Assembly: GCF_904849725.1 (NCBI RefSeq)
Contig: NC_058523.1
Location: 204,255,689-204,319,688 of the forward strand
Direction: 5' to 3'
From: Hordeum vulgare subsp. vulgare
Taxonomy: Eukaryota; Streptophyta; Magnoliopsida; Poales; Poaceae
Length of the DNA stretch: 64,000 nucleotides
The notes under the pieces are model-generated. The model saw nothing but the letters and a program-made list of their open reading frames with translations. It made no database searches and was not told the origin of the DNA. The position numbers and the translations under genes were made by a program. Numbering within the stretch: the stretch's first letter is position 1; the number at the start of each line of letters is the position of its first letter. This document shows, in pieces, positions 22,735 to 34,284 of the stretch.

Positions 22735-25281
22735 TTACTTCGATTTCTTCACCACCCACATCTGAAGGGGTGGCAAAGCATTCATCATCCTGCGAGCACC
22801 ATATGAGAAAGGTGGCATTGAAGACAATGCACTTCTCTTAACAGTAGGGGGGTTAAAGTACTCATATGAATATGCAGAGAAGTGGTTAGAGGATTTATGA
22901 ACATAATGATTTGAGGAGTAACGCTCATATTCATATTCCTTGTAGTTTCCCTGCATGTTAGACGCATTAGTACGGGTATGAGCATAGTTTTGACCAGTTG
23001 AGGATTTTGATCCTCTTGAAGACCTTGGTCCTCCTGAGGAATTTGATCTGGGGTTCAGATTCTTCAGTGGTGGTGTCATGAGGACATTCACCTGAAGATT
23101 TTCAAGAAAATTTTTGGGAACCCAGATTTTCCTCAAGGGAGGGCCATTCCTGCAGTTAGTTCCAACATATCGAGCAAATACTTCACCAGATTGATTTTTG
23201 AACAGTTTATAGTTGGAGTCAAATGACTCATCTGAGGAATAGGATAATTCACATGAAAAGACAGTTAGATTAGATGGATCAAAAGGAGGCCCAGTAGCAG
23301 CAACCCATGAGGCTTTGGGATACTGCTCAGGTTTCCAATAAGATCCATCAGCATTTAATTTCCTCTCAAAGGCAATTCCTTCTTTCCACGGGTTCCTGTT
23401 CAAGATCTGCTTTTTGAGCACATCACAAAGGGTTTGATGTCCTTTGAGGCTTTTGTATATGCCTATCACGTACAATTCCTTCAACCCTGCATTTTCATCA
23501 GTAACATTTGTGTTTTCCTCAAGTGAGGAAATAGACACAACTGGTGCAGTTGAAGAATTTGTAGCAATAGTAGCATTTGATGATTCTGGTGAGGAATTAG
23601 CAGTTTCACGTTCAATGCATTTAAGACATGGAGGAATGAATTCAACTTGACCAGCGCTGATCTGTTGAGCTAGTAATGAATCATTTTCCATACGAAGACC
23701 ATCATGAGACATCCTCAGCTTCTCAAGATCAAGCTTCCTTTAAAGAAATTCATAGGAGAGCTTCTCATGATCAGTGAGGAGTGTATCATAACGATCCTGA
23801 AGATTATCAAATCTAGACTGAAGACTTTTCACATCTTCAGTGAGGATTTGGGTAAGGTTCATTTCATCATTCAACAGATCATCACTTTTATCTAGTAGTT
23901 TCTGAAGCTTTTCCAGGGCAGTTTGTTGTTTAGTGGCAATGATAGCAAGTTTACTGTAACTGGGTTTCTTATAATCATCAGGTTCACAGTCACTTGAGTC
24001 AGAGGAGGAGGCATTATTTGGTACCTTTGAACCTTTTGCCATGAAGCAATAGGTTGGAGTGAAGTCATCAGCATAGTCATCAGTGTGGATGGTGCAATCA
24101 TTTTCCTCAAGATTGAAGATTGACTTGCTGACGAAAGTGGTTGCCAGTGCAAGACTAGCCTGTCCGGATTCTGAATCTTCATCAGAACCCTCTTCTTCAT
24201 CACCTTCCTCTGATTCTGCCTCTGAGTCCATTTCCTTGCCAATGAGTGCCCGAGCCTTTCTGAAACTAGTCTTCTTGTGCGATGAGGGCTTTGAAGATGA
24301 GGATTTTGAAGATTTCTTCTTCTTCTTTGAGTCATCAGAACTGTCATCCTTGTATTTCTTCTTCTTTGATTCCTTTCCCCAACGGGGACAATCAGCAATG
24401 TAATGACCTGATTTCTTGCACTTGTGGCAGGTTCGTTTCTTGTAGTCCTCAGATGAAGATTCTGATTTCCTCATGTCTCTTCTTGAAGATTTACCAAACT
24501 GTCCTCGTCGTGTAAATCTCTGGAATTTCCTCACGAACATTGCAAGCTCCTGTCCAAATTCTTCAGGGTCACCAATGTTGTCATCTGTGTCTTCTTCTTC
24601 AGATGAGGAAATTGCTCTAGCCTTCAGTGCACGTGGTCTGGAATAGCTTGGTCCATATAGATCTTTCCTTTCTTCTAGCTGGAATTCATGAGTATTTAGT
24701 CTTTCGAGTATATCAGCTGGATCAAGCATCTTGTAGTCTGGTCTTTCTTGAATCATCAGAACTAAAGTATCAAATGAAGAATCCAAAGATCTCAGCAGTT
24801 TCTTCACAACTTCGTGATCAGTGATGTCTCGAGCTCCCAGTGCTTGCAGTTCATTTGATATGTCAGTGAGGCGATCAAAGGTATCTTGGCAGCTTTCATT
24901 GTCATGTCTCTTGAAGCGATTGAAGAGATTGCGAAGAATATCAACACGAGAGTCATGCTGGGTTGATAGTCCTTCATTTACTTTGCACAGTCTCTCCCAG
25001 ATCAGTGTTGCAGAGCCCAAAGCACTTACTCTTCCAAACTGGCCTGGGCTCAGATGGCCACAGATGATATTCTTCGCTTCAGAATCGAGTTGCTTGAATT
25101 TCTTCACATCAGCAGCAGAGACACTAGCAAAGATGATGGGGACGCCATGTTCCACAATATACCACAGATCATTATCAATAGCTTGTAGATGCATTTGCAT
25201 TTTGTTCTTCCAGAAGGGAAAGTTCTTTCCTTCGAAGGTAGGACATGCTGCAGTCACCTTAAACATGTCTGCAGTCGACAT
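22735..25281 (-). pseudogene. Copia gag with zinc knuckle and long linker
   Basis: Capsid/nucleocapsid protein. The ATG at 25281 lies 53 bases from the primer site and is the obvious start. The N-terminal half is the Copia gag (UBN2-type) fold, with the core near residues 20-220. A CCHC knuckle (C-x2-C-x4-H-x4-C) lies at residues 285-298, followed by a Lys/Ser-rich then acidic tract and a coiled-coil end. A TAA at 23742-23740 interrupts the frame. The same frame then continues for 326 codons to 22735 as a Ser/Asn/Tyr-rich linker toward protease. Such linkers are usual in Sire elements. Confidence 0.85.
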
Positions 25282-25334
25282 AAATAAAACTCCAGGTGGT
25301 TAAACCAAAATCACACAGAACAAGGGAGTACCAC

Positions 25335-25346
25335 GCTCTGATACCA
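25335..25346 (-). other. Primer-binding site, initiator tRNA-Met
   Basis: Plus strand gctctgatacca, that is tggtatcagagc on the element's strand, complementary to the 3' end of plant initiator tRNA-Met. It lies two bases from the LTR edge, as is normal for Copia elements. Confidence 0.9.
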
Positions 25347-25348
25347 AT

Positions 25349-26760
25349 TGAAAGTGCGTTATATCGACTAGAGGGGGGTGAATAGGAGATTTTTAGAATT
25401 TCATCACCGAGGAAATTCCTTTTGAGGAAATTCCTCACTGATGACTAACTCACAGCGAAAACAGTAAAGGATCAAACGTGCAAAGTTTGACAACATCAGT
25501 TTTTTAGAGTGAGGAGTGTGAAAACAGATTGCACAGTGAGCAGGCACGCAAAATACAGATGAGGATTAACTGACGTGAAGAATTTGGGGTTGAGGAAATT
25601 CAGAGAAAGTCTTCAGCAAATTCTTCAAACAGTAGCAGTGAAAGTCATCAACACATAATACGAGGAAAGTAAGGAGTTGAGTAATTAGAACCCGTTTCTC
25701 AGTTAAGACAGTCGTTGATGACCCAGTTCCAACTGATGTGACAGTCGTACATCTGGTTTGGAGCGGCTTGGTATTGAAACCAAAGGACACACGGTCCCGG
25801 GACACACAGTCCCTACCGTGTTCTCCTTGGGCTAAGAACACACAGTCCTCGCCCAACACTCGTGGTAAGTCTTCAGGGCAGACTTCCAAACCCTCACAAA
25901 CTTGGTCACCCGGCGATCCACAATTGACTGCTGGAAAGCTCTAGACCATGACGCCTAACCGTCTGGAGGATGCACAGTCCTCAAAGGTAAAAGGCTTCAG
26001 TCCCACACAGGAACAACTTCTTCAGTGATGCTCAATCACTAGGTTTGGTTTGTGGTTTCGGTGTATGGGGTATTTCCTCACTGATGAATTACTCTCGAAG
26101 ACTCTGAGGAATTGGGTTGCTCTTATGACAAGTGTCAGATTCTAACGGAGCAGCCAACCAGCTAATGGTTGTGGGGGTGGCTATGTATAGCCTCGGAGCA
26201 TCCCGACATTATTTGACACTAATGCCCTTAAATAATGACCGTTGGAGTGGATAAGACCAATGACTTGGCGTGGCTATTGAAACGGTCGGAACCCTCAACT
26301 GTGAGAGTCCTCATGTCACTCGTATTCCTCACTTGAGGCTTTTGGTAGGATTAGGCTTGGGTTCAGCATCATGAGGAAATTCATTCGAAAGTGTAACTTC
26401 GACCCCCTTTAACAGTACGGTGTTCCTATTACTCAAATGCGAAGAAAATAAAAACAGAAAGTGTAAATCTTCATGCTTCAAATTCTTCATAGTGATTTTC
26501 TTCAGGACACAGCGGATTCCTCAATATCAGTATCTTCATGAGGAATATCAATTTCTTCGCAGATTCCTCGCGATTCATTTCTTCAGCTTCAGACCAATTT
26601 CTTCAACTGAAGACATACATTTTTAGGGGTCGATATTCTTCAAATATCTCAAACTCCTCAATGACTTATAGATCATGTGTACACTCACAAACACATTAGA
26701 TACTTAACCTATAAGTCTTCAAACCACCAAAATCACTAAGGGGCACTAGATGCACTTACA
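25349..26760 (-). repeat. Copia element 5' LTR
   Basis: 1412 bp, ends tgaaagtg / acttaca. The TATA position on the minus strand (26190-26181) reads ctatacatag instead of ctataaatag, so this copy's promoter is probably weakened. About a dozen differences from the 3' LTR are visible in the first 200 aligned bases. The rest looks closer. This was counted by eye. Confidence 0.9.
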
Positions 26761-28613
26761 CTTTTTTTTTGGTGGGCATCTTTGGCCTCTTTTATTTCTC
26801 ACATGGGACAATGCTCCATCAATGATTATCATCACACTTTCAACTAAAAACTTTGAGCAACGATGACTCTATATGGAATGCCTTCGATAGTGTACCATGA
26901 CAATGATTTAGCATGGCATAGACATTAATAGAAACATCATGCTAGCTATCTTACGATCATGCAATGGCAATGTAGACGTGGTGGCACATGTCATGATGGT
27001 AGTTGCATGGCAATATATCTTGGAATGACTTTGAATAAGTCATAGTAGGTAGGTATGGTGGCTGTTTTGATGGAGGCTAATGGTGGGTTTTGTGCACCGG
27101 CGAAAGTTGCACGACACTAAGAAGATAGTGATGGTGGAAGGTGAAAGTGCATCTAAGCCAAGGACTCAACATTAGTCATGAAGAACTCATATACTTGTTG
27201 CAACAAATTTATTAGTAATCGAAACAAAGCATTTAATGCATACTCCTAGGGGAAGGGTTGGTAGGTATAAACCATCGCGTGATCCCGACCGCCACGCAAA
27301 GGATGACAATCAATAGACTAATCATGCTCAGATTTCATCACATAGCGGTTCACCATACGTGCATGCTATGGGAATCACTAACTTCAACACAAGTATTTCT
27401 ACATCCACAACACCTTACTAGCATAACTTCAATATTACCAAAACCACAACTCAAAACTAATTGAGATGAATCAAACTTCTCTAACTATTCAATGCACATG
27501 AAGGTGGAAGTTTTCGTATCCCTTTGGATAACTACCCCTTTTGAGACTACTTTCAAAGCATAGATCAACTACCAAGCCACGCGCCGCTGTGCTCTAAAAG
27601 ACATAAGTGAAGCACACAGAGCAAAAGTATCTAGCTCAAAAGATATAAGTGAAGCACATGTGAGCTGAATTGTCTACCAAAAGATATAAGTGAAGCTCAA
27701 CAAAATCATGGTGAGTGCATGTCTCTCTCTCTAGGTGTGCAGCAAGGATGATTGCAACACAACAAAAATAAAAGACTCCTACGATACAAGAAGCTCCAAG
27801 CAAAAACACATAACATGTGGTGAATAAAAATATAGCCCCAAGTAACGTTATCGATGGATTGAAGACGAGAGAGGGGATGCCTTCCCGGGGCATCCCCAAG
27901 CTTAGGCTTTTTTGGCATCCTTGAATCTCTTGGGGTGCCTTGGGAATCCCCCAAGCTTGAGCTCTTGCCACTCTTTATATCTTTGTCCATAAGAACTTCA
28001 CCCAAAACTTGAATACTTCACAACACGAAACTTAAACAGAAACTCGTGATAACATTAGTATGAGAAAGCAAACCACCACTTCCTTAGGTACTGTAGCAAA
28101 CTTAAATTCTACTTATGCTGATGTTGGGTTACTGTATTTTCAATCTTCCATGGCTAATACCCCCCAATACTATCCATAGTTTCATCAAAATAAGCAACCA
28201 ACACAACAAAAACAAAATCTGTTAACAGCAGACCAGTCTGTAGAAATCTGTATATTCTGTATACTTCTGGTACATCAAAAATTCTGAAAAATTACGACAG
28301 TCTGAAGAATTTGCGTATAAATCAGCAGAAAAATAATCAACTCAAAAGCCCTTACAGAAAAAAAATGAAAATTCTTTTCGTGAGAAGAACGTTTCTGTCT
28401 TTTCCAGCATGACCAAACGATCATCCCCAAGACTAATCATAACGGTTTTGCTTGGCACAAACGCAAAAAGAAACACAAAAAACACAATCATAACAGAATT
28501 ATGAAAGTGTGGAAAACACAAAACAGAAAGAAAAAGGATAGTTTTGTTGGGTTGCCTCCCAACAAGCGCTATTGTTTAACGCCCTTAGCTAGGCATTGAT
28601 ATTTCAATGATGC
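26761..28613 (-). mobile_element. AthX-2 non-coding 3' internal region (continued)
   Basis: Continues AthX-2 after the Copia insertion and is homologous to about 3930-5800 of AthX-1. No domain-bearing ORF. It contains the paired hairpin/polypurine-like block at 27873-27957. Confidence 0.75.
27873..27957 (-). repeat. Paired hairpin/polypurine-like block (AthX-2 copy)
   Basis: Same arrangement as 5062-5147: ggggatgcc / ggcatcccc followed by aagctt, then a second, partly decayed hairpin followed by aagctt. The first hairpin is intact in both copies, while the second has several changes here. Confidence 0.7.
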
Positions 28614-29360
28614 TCACACAAAAGGCAAGAATTGAAGCACAACGAGAGCATCATAAAGGATGTGAAAATCACATCTAAGTCTAACATACTTCCTATGCAT
28701 AGGCATTTTATAGGAAAACAGATTGTCAAGACAACCAATAGTTAACAAATGCAAGGAAGAAGAAAGAGACAATAGCAATCTCCACATAACGAGAGGTGAA
28801 TTGGTAGCATGAAAGTTTCTACCACAATATTTTCCTCTCTCGAAGCAAATACATGTAGGATCATATACGAATCCAACAATGTAACTATCACATAGGATAT
28901 TCTTTTCATGATCCACATGCATGCAAAGTTGACGCTCTTCAAAAATAGTGGGATTATCATCTAAAGTCATGACTTCTCCAAACCCACTTTCAATAATATT
29001 GCAAATATCATATTCATCTTGAGGCTTGAAAAAATTTTCAAGATCAAAAGAAAAATCATCACCCCAATCATGATCTTTGCAACAAGTAGTGGTCATAGCA
29101 AGACTAGCATCCCCAAGCTTAGGGTTTTGCATAATTTTAGCATGATTGTCACTAATAGAATTTATAGTGAAACCATTGCAATCATGCTTTTCATCCAAGG
29201 AGCCCTCTTGAATCACTTCATGAATTTCTTCCACACAATTTTCAGATTCACGCATCTCAAGCAAAACTCCATAAAAATAGTCAAGTGCCCTCAACTCACT
29301 AGCAATTCGTTCCACATAAGTGGGTCTCTTAAAGAGATTAGCTAGTGGATGAGGATCCAT
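28614..29360 (-). CDS. AthX-2 248-codon ORF of unknown function
   Basis: Uninterrupted frame at the place where gag begins in AthX-1. The start at 29360 (M-D-P-H-P-L-A-N-L-F) is the first ATG after the leader. The N-terminal half is acidic, with Glu-rich helices. A central part has scattered Cys/His (T-T-C-C-K-D-H-D, C-M-H-V-D-H, C-I-C-F, Y-C-G-R). The last 70 residues are hydrophobic with a Leu/Ser run that could be membrane-seeking. I find no gag, protease or pol motif. Within it, N-P-K-L-G-D-A-S is encoded by a copy of the polypurine-type sequence (near 29106-29122). It may be an accessory protein or a chance-retained frame. Its intactness in a degenerate region is notable. Confidence 0.45.
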   Translation of the reverse strand: MDPHPLANLFKRPTYVERIASELRALDYFYGVLLEMRESENCVEEIHEVIQEGSLDEKHDCNGFTINSISDNHAKIMQNPKLGDASLAMTTTCCKDHDWGDDFSFDLENFFKPQDEYDICNIIESGFGEVMTLDDNPTIFEERQLCMHVDHEKNILCDSYIVGFVYDPTCICFERGKYCGRNFHATNSPLVMWRLLLSLSSSLHLLTIGCLDNLFSYKMPMHRKYVRLRCDFHILYDALVVLQFLPFV

Positions 29361-29594
29361 ATCACTGGATTCTCAGCAAGCGAAGATGCAAGCATATTGA
29401 AGGCACAAGGCACACAAGTGAACAGAAAGCAAGCGAGAGAAAAGGGCAAACGAAAAGGCAAACGAAAAAGGCAAAGGAGAAAGGCAAATGAAAACGGCAA
29501 ATGTGAAGTGGGGGAGAGGAAAACAAGAGGCAACTGGCAAAAAAGTAAATTCAAGAGAAGAGTTTGTGAGACCTACTTGGATAGATCTCTCCTT
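29361..29594 (-). mobile_element. AthX-2 5' leader
   Basis: Leader with low-complexity repeats of the gcaaacgaaaa type (about 29395-29500), matching the AthX-1 leader. Short ORFs on both strands are produced by the repeat and are not counted as genes. Confidence 0.6.
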
Positions 29595-29705
29595 CCCCGA
29601 CAACGGTGCCAGAAATACTTCTGCTACTGCAACAAAATACCTTCCAACGGCGCCAGAAATACGTGCTGGTGGAAGTCGTCTTGATTCTCCTCAGCAACGG
29701 CACCA
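29595..29705 (-). other. Array of three tRNA-Asp-type primer-binding sites
   Basis: Plus-strand copies are ccccgacaacggtgcca (29595-29611), ccaacggcgcca (about 29644-29655) and cagcaacggcacca (29692-29705). Each is followed by gaaat or ggaat. The innermost lies 10 bases from the LTR edge. They look like serial duplications of the primer-site/leader edge. Confidence 0.7.
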
Positions 29706-29715
29706 GGAATCCTTT

Positions 29716-31266
29716 TGCCACGGCTATGCCTTTAGGGACTTCCTAGGCAAATATGCAAAGGATTTCCCCGCGGCCTTGGAGCCTTGCATTGGTGTTCCCT
29801 CGAAGTGGAAAGGGTGATGTAGCGCAGCGGTGGTAAGTATTTCCCTCAGTTTGAGAACCAAGGTATCGATCCAGTGAAGGAGTATCACAAGTGCATGCAC
29901 AAACACAAAAAGATTGCTCCCAACGCTATGAAGGGGTTGTCAATCCCTTATAGATTGTTCGCCAAGTGAGAACTGAAAGCAACAAAGTAACAAAGCAAAG
30001 TAAAAGCAAAAGTGGAAACGATGGGTGTGAATAGACCCGGGGGCCGTAGTTTTACTAGTGGCTTCTCTCATGAAAGCAAGTAGACGGTGGGTGAACAAAT
30101 TACTGTCGAGCAATTGATAGAACCGCGCAAAGTCGTGACGTCATCTATGGCAATGATTATATCTATAGGCATCACGTCCAAAACAAGTAGACCGATACTT
30201 TCTGCATCTACTACTATTACTCCACACGTCGACCGCTATCCAGCATGCATCTAGTGTATTAAGTCCAAAAGAACAGAGTAACGCCTTAAGCAGGATGACA
30301 TGATGTAGATGGACAATCTCATATCTACGACACATCCTACCTTGTTACCCTTGATGGAAACTACACGATGTGTGCCTTGCTGCCCCTACTGTCACTGGGA
30401 AAGGTCACCACATGGTAAGAACCCAAAACCAAGCACTTCTCCCATTGCAAGAATCATAGATCTAGTTGGCCAAACAAAACCCAAGACTCGGAGAGACTTA
30501 CAAGGATATCAAATCATGCATAAAACAAATCAACAAAGACTCAAATATATATCATAGATAATCTGATCACAAATCCACAATTCATCGGATCTCGACAAAT
30601 AGACCGCCAAAGAGGATTACATCGGATAGATCTCCATGAAGATCATGGAGAACTTTGTATTGAAGATCCAAGAGAGATCAGAAGCCAGCTAGCTACTAAC
30701 TACGGACCCGTAGGTCTGAAGTGAACTACTCACGAGTCATTGGAGGGGCGATGATGTTGATGTAGAAACCCCCCAACTCCAAAGTGCCCTCCGGTAGGGC
30801 ACCGGGAAGGGTCTCCAGATGAGATCTCACGGAAACGGAAGCTTGCGGCGGCGGAAAAGTATTTTCGTGGATCCCTTGGTTTTTTTTATGTATTTTAGGG
30901 AATATATAGGCGAAGGATCTAGGTTAGGGGTGCGCCAGGGAGGCCACAAGCCTGCCCACCGCCCCCCCCCCCCGGTGGTGGATAGGGGGCTTGTGGGCCC
31001 CCTGTAGCCCTCCTGGCTTGGCCCTCAAGCCCCCTGATCTTCTTCCGTTCGGGAAAAAATCATTTCGGGGATTTTATTCCGTTTGGACTCCGTTCCAAAA
31101 TCAGATCTGAAAAGAGCCAAAAACACAGAAAAAACAGGAACTGGCACTTGGCACTGAATTAATAAGTTAGTCCCAAAAAAGATATAAAGGGTACATAAAA
31201 CATCCAAGGATGACAAGATAACAGCATGAAACCATCAAAAATTATAGATACGTTTGAGACGTATCA
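29716..31266 (-). repeat. AthX-2 5' LTR
   Basis: 1551 bp, plus-strand ends tgccacgg / gtatca. The start is chosen by the fixed 10-base distance from the inner primer site. It carries the inverted repeat ggccacaagcc (30942-30952) / ggcttgtggg (about 30988-30997) around a C run. Its right edge splits an AthY-2 codon context, giving an expected target duplication gttat whose left copy is not found at 10018. Confidence 0.75.
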
Positions 31267-34193
31267 GTTATCAAGGCCTTCTTAAGTATTTCGAAAGCTT
31301 CCTCACAATCCTCATCAAAAACAAAAGGAACATCCTTCTGCAAGAGGTTGGTAAGAGGCCTAGAAATCTTAGAGAAGTCTTTAATGAACCTTCTATAGAA
31401 ACCAGCATGATCTACGAAACTTCGTATACCTCTGATATCTGTGGGACAAGGCATTTTCTCAATTGCATCAACCTTAGCCTTATCAACTTCAATGCCTTTC
31501 TCAGAGATTTTGTGTCCTAAGACGATGCCTTCATTAACCATGAAGTGGCACTTCTCCCAGTTCAAGACGAGGTTGGTATCTTTGCATCTCTGTAAGACTC
31601 GATCAAGGTTGCCGAGGCAATCGTCAAAGGAAGAACCGTAAACGGAGAAATCATCCATGAAAACCTCTACAATCTTTTCACAAAAGTCAGAGAATATTGC
31701 CATCATACACCTTTGAAAGGTGGCAGGTGCATTGCATAAGCCAAAAGGCATACGTCTATAAGCAAATGTACCGAAAGGGTAGGTGAAAGTGGTTTTCTCC
31801 TGATCAGATTGTGCAACAGGTATTTGCGAGAAACCTGAATAACCGTCTAGAAAGCAGAAGTGTCTGTGTTTAGATAGCCTTTCTAGCATTTGGTCGATAT
31901 ACGGCAAAGGATAATGGTCTTTCCTGGTTGCCTTGTTCAGTTTCCGGAAGTCTATCACCATCCTATAGCCAGTAATAATCCTGTATGGGATTAGTTCATT
32001 CTTATCATTAGGAACGACGGTGATACCTCCCTTCTTAGGTACGCAATGTACTGGACTTACCCAATCACTATGATCAACATGATAAATGATTCCTGCTTCC
32101 AGAAGCTTTAATATTTCTTTTCTCACGACCTCTTTCATCCTAGGATTTAATCTCCGTTGATGATCAGCAACTAGCTTAGAATCAGGACCGGTTTTAATCT
32201 TGTGCTGAGATAGAGTGGGGCTAATACCCTTAAGATCATCAAGAGTATATTCAATAGCAGCACGATGCTTCCTCAGAGTTTTTAATAACTTCTTTTCTTC
32301 GTGATTCGAAAGGTGAGCACTAATTATAACAGGATATATCTCCTTCTCATCAAGATAGGCATACTTAAGTGTATTTGGTAACTGTTTTAGCTCGAACACA
32401 GGATCACCCTTTGGTGGGGGAGGATCCCCAAGTAGTTCAATAGGTAGATTATTCTTAAGAATACGATATTGTTCTAAAACAATTTTATCTATCTCATCTC
32501 TTTCATCCATATGCATATCATTTTCATGCTCAAGGAGATATTGCTCTAAAGGATCCGTAGGAGGTACGGCAATAGAGGAAAGAGCAATGATTTCATCCCT
32601 ACCAAACGACTCTTGTTCATGGGGTTGTCTTCCAAACATGGAGAAGTTAAATTCATGAGACACACCCTCGAAACTAACAGTGACAGTTTGTTTAATGCAA
32701 TCAATATGAGCATTGACAGTGTTGAGAAAGGGTCTACCAAATATGATGGGACAAAAGTTATCTTGTGCAGTAGCAAGGATGAGGAAATTAGTAGGATACT
32801 TCATCTTACCACACAGGACTTCTACGTCTCTCACAATTCCCACAGGGCAGATAGTGTCTCTATTAGCTAGCGTAATAGTGACATCAATGGGTTCTAACTC
32901 AGCGGGTGCAATCTCATCTTTAATTTCATCATAAAGGGATCGGGGTATTGCACTAACACTAGCGCCCATATCACATAAACCATGATAACAGTGATCTCCT
33001 ATCTTGACAGAAACAACGGGCACGCCAACTACAGGTCTGTATTTGTCTTTCGCGTGAGGTTTAGCAATTCTAGCGGAGTCCTCACGGAATTTGATAACAT
33101 GCCCATCTATGTCTTCGGCTAAGAGATCTTTGATAATAGCAACACTAGGTTCAACTCTAATTTCCTCAGGGGGTGCAAGTGGTCTAATATAACCCCTACG
33201 TATCACAGTTGGAGCTTTAGAATAATCCTTTTCCCTAGCAGGGTAAGGTGGTTTCTCAGTGTAGGCAGAAGGAACAATAGGATCATTATAGGCAATGATG
33301 TTCTCTTCAACTAGATTGGGTTTAACTATGTTGACTTCTACAGGAGGATGATACTTAAACCACTTCTCTTTGGGAAGATCAACATGAGCAGCAAAATATT
33401 CACATAGAGAAGCTACTATCTCAGAGTCAAGTCCATACTTAGCGCTAAAATCTCTAGAAGTGCTTGTTTCAACAAAAGATTTAAGCCAATCAAACTGGAA
33501 ATTCATACCTAACTCCTTACCTTCTTCAAGCTCCCAATCTTCAGAGTTACGTTTGATTCTTTCCAATAAATTCCACTTGTGGTCAATATCCTTCTTCATA
33601 AAAGAACCGGTACAAGAAGTGTCAAGCATGGTACGATCATCATGAGAAAGCCGAGCATAAAAGTTTTGAGTGATAATTTCTCTCGAGAGCTCATGATTGG
33701 GGCATGAATATAGCATTGATTTAAGCCTCCCCCAAGCTTGAGCTATGCTTTGCCTGTCACAAGGCCAAAAGTTATAAATATAATTCCGATCACGATGTAC
33801 TAAATGCATAGGATAAAACTTTTGATGAAATTCCAATTTCAACCGATTCTAGTCCCATGATCCAGTATCATCACATAGCCTATACCATGTCAACGCCTTA
33901 TCCTTCAAAGATAAAGGAAATACTTTCGTCTTTACCTCATCCTTGGGCAAACCTGCAAGCTTAAATAAACCACAAACTTCATCTACATAGATTAGATGCA
34001 AGTCTGGATGTGAAGATCCATCTCCTGTAAAAGGATTAGCCAGTAGTTTCTCAAGCATACCCGAAGGAATTTCATAAAAGATATTTTCAGTAGGTACCTT
34101 AGGTTGAGGAGCAACTCCTCGTGCCTTTGTTCGTGGTGAAGATACCCCGAACAAATTCCTCAAAGGAACAGTTTCCATAGTGACAACTGACAA
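31267..34193 (-). pseudogene. AthY-2 gag-protease-reverse transcriptase, truncated
   Basis: Gypsy polyprotein, Athila clade. The start is at 34193 or, more conservatively, the inner ATG near 34178 (M-E-T-V-P-L-R-N-L). Gag core motifs (F-P-L-S-L-K-D-K-A, A-W-G-R-L-K) flank a single in-frame TAG at 33851-33849. The frame then stays open for more than 860 codons. The protease motif C-D-M-G-A-S-V-S-A-I-P lies near residue 290 counted from 33842. Reverse transcriptase shows V-I-D-F-R-K-L-N, C-F-L-D-G-Y-S-G, M-P-F-G-L-C-N-A-P-A-T-F and the catalytic F-M-D-D box near residue 729. The frame is cut in the RNase H entry (A-F-E-I-L-K-K-A) by the AthX-2 LTR. Apart from one stop and the truncation it is well preserved. 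Confidence 0.9.
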
Positions 34194-34256
34194 TAAATTT
34201 CAGCACAGTATATAAATGTTTCCTTACCAAATTCCACTTACCAAAGGCACTTCACT

Positions 34257-34273
34257 CCCCGGCAACGGCGCTA
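34257..34273 (-). other. Primer-binding site, tRNA-Asp type (AthY-2)
   Basis: Plus strand ccccggcaacggcgcta, one mismatch from the perfect site at 59107. It lies 11 bases from the LTR edge. Confidence 0.85.
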
Positions 34274-34284
34274 GAAAAGAGTCT

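Larger units (their letters stand above)
12371..26760 (-). mobile_element. Sire-lineage Copia element (Maximus-like), with env-like gene
   Basis: A 14,390-bp element with two LTRs, an initiator-tRNA-Met primer site, a polypurine tract and a 5-bp target duplication ctttt. Coding order on the minus strand is gag, protease, integrase, reverse transcriptase, RNase H, then a long spacer and an env-like ORF. Integrase before reverse transcriptase defines Copia. The size, the zinc-knuckle gag with a long linker and the third ORF fit the Sire lineage. The name Maximus is from memory of its LTR ends. Several stops and frameshifts make it defective. Confidence 0.85.
10018..31266 (-). mobile_element. 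AthX-2: non-autonomous Athila-like element, split by a Copia insertion
   Basis: Same family as AthX-1 by LTR, polypurine tract, leader and non-coding region. Its internal part is 11540-12370 plus 26761-29715 once the Copia element is removed. It has no gag, protease or pol, only an unrelated 248-codon ORF (28614-29360). Its right end interrupts the AthY-2 pol frame at 31266/31267. Its left flank is not AthY sequence, so the left border has been rearranged. Confidence 0.8.
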
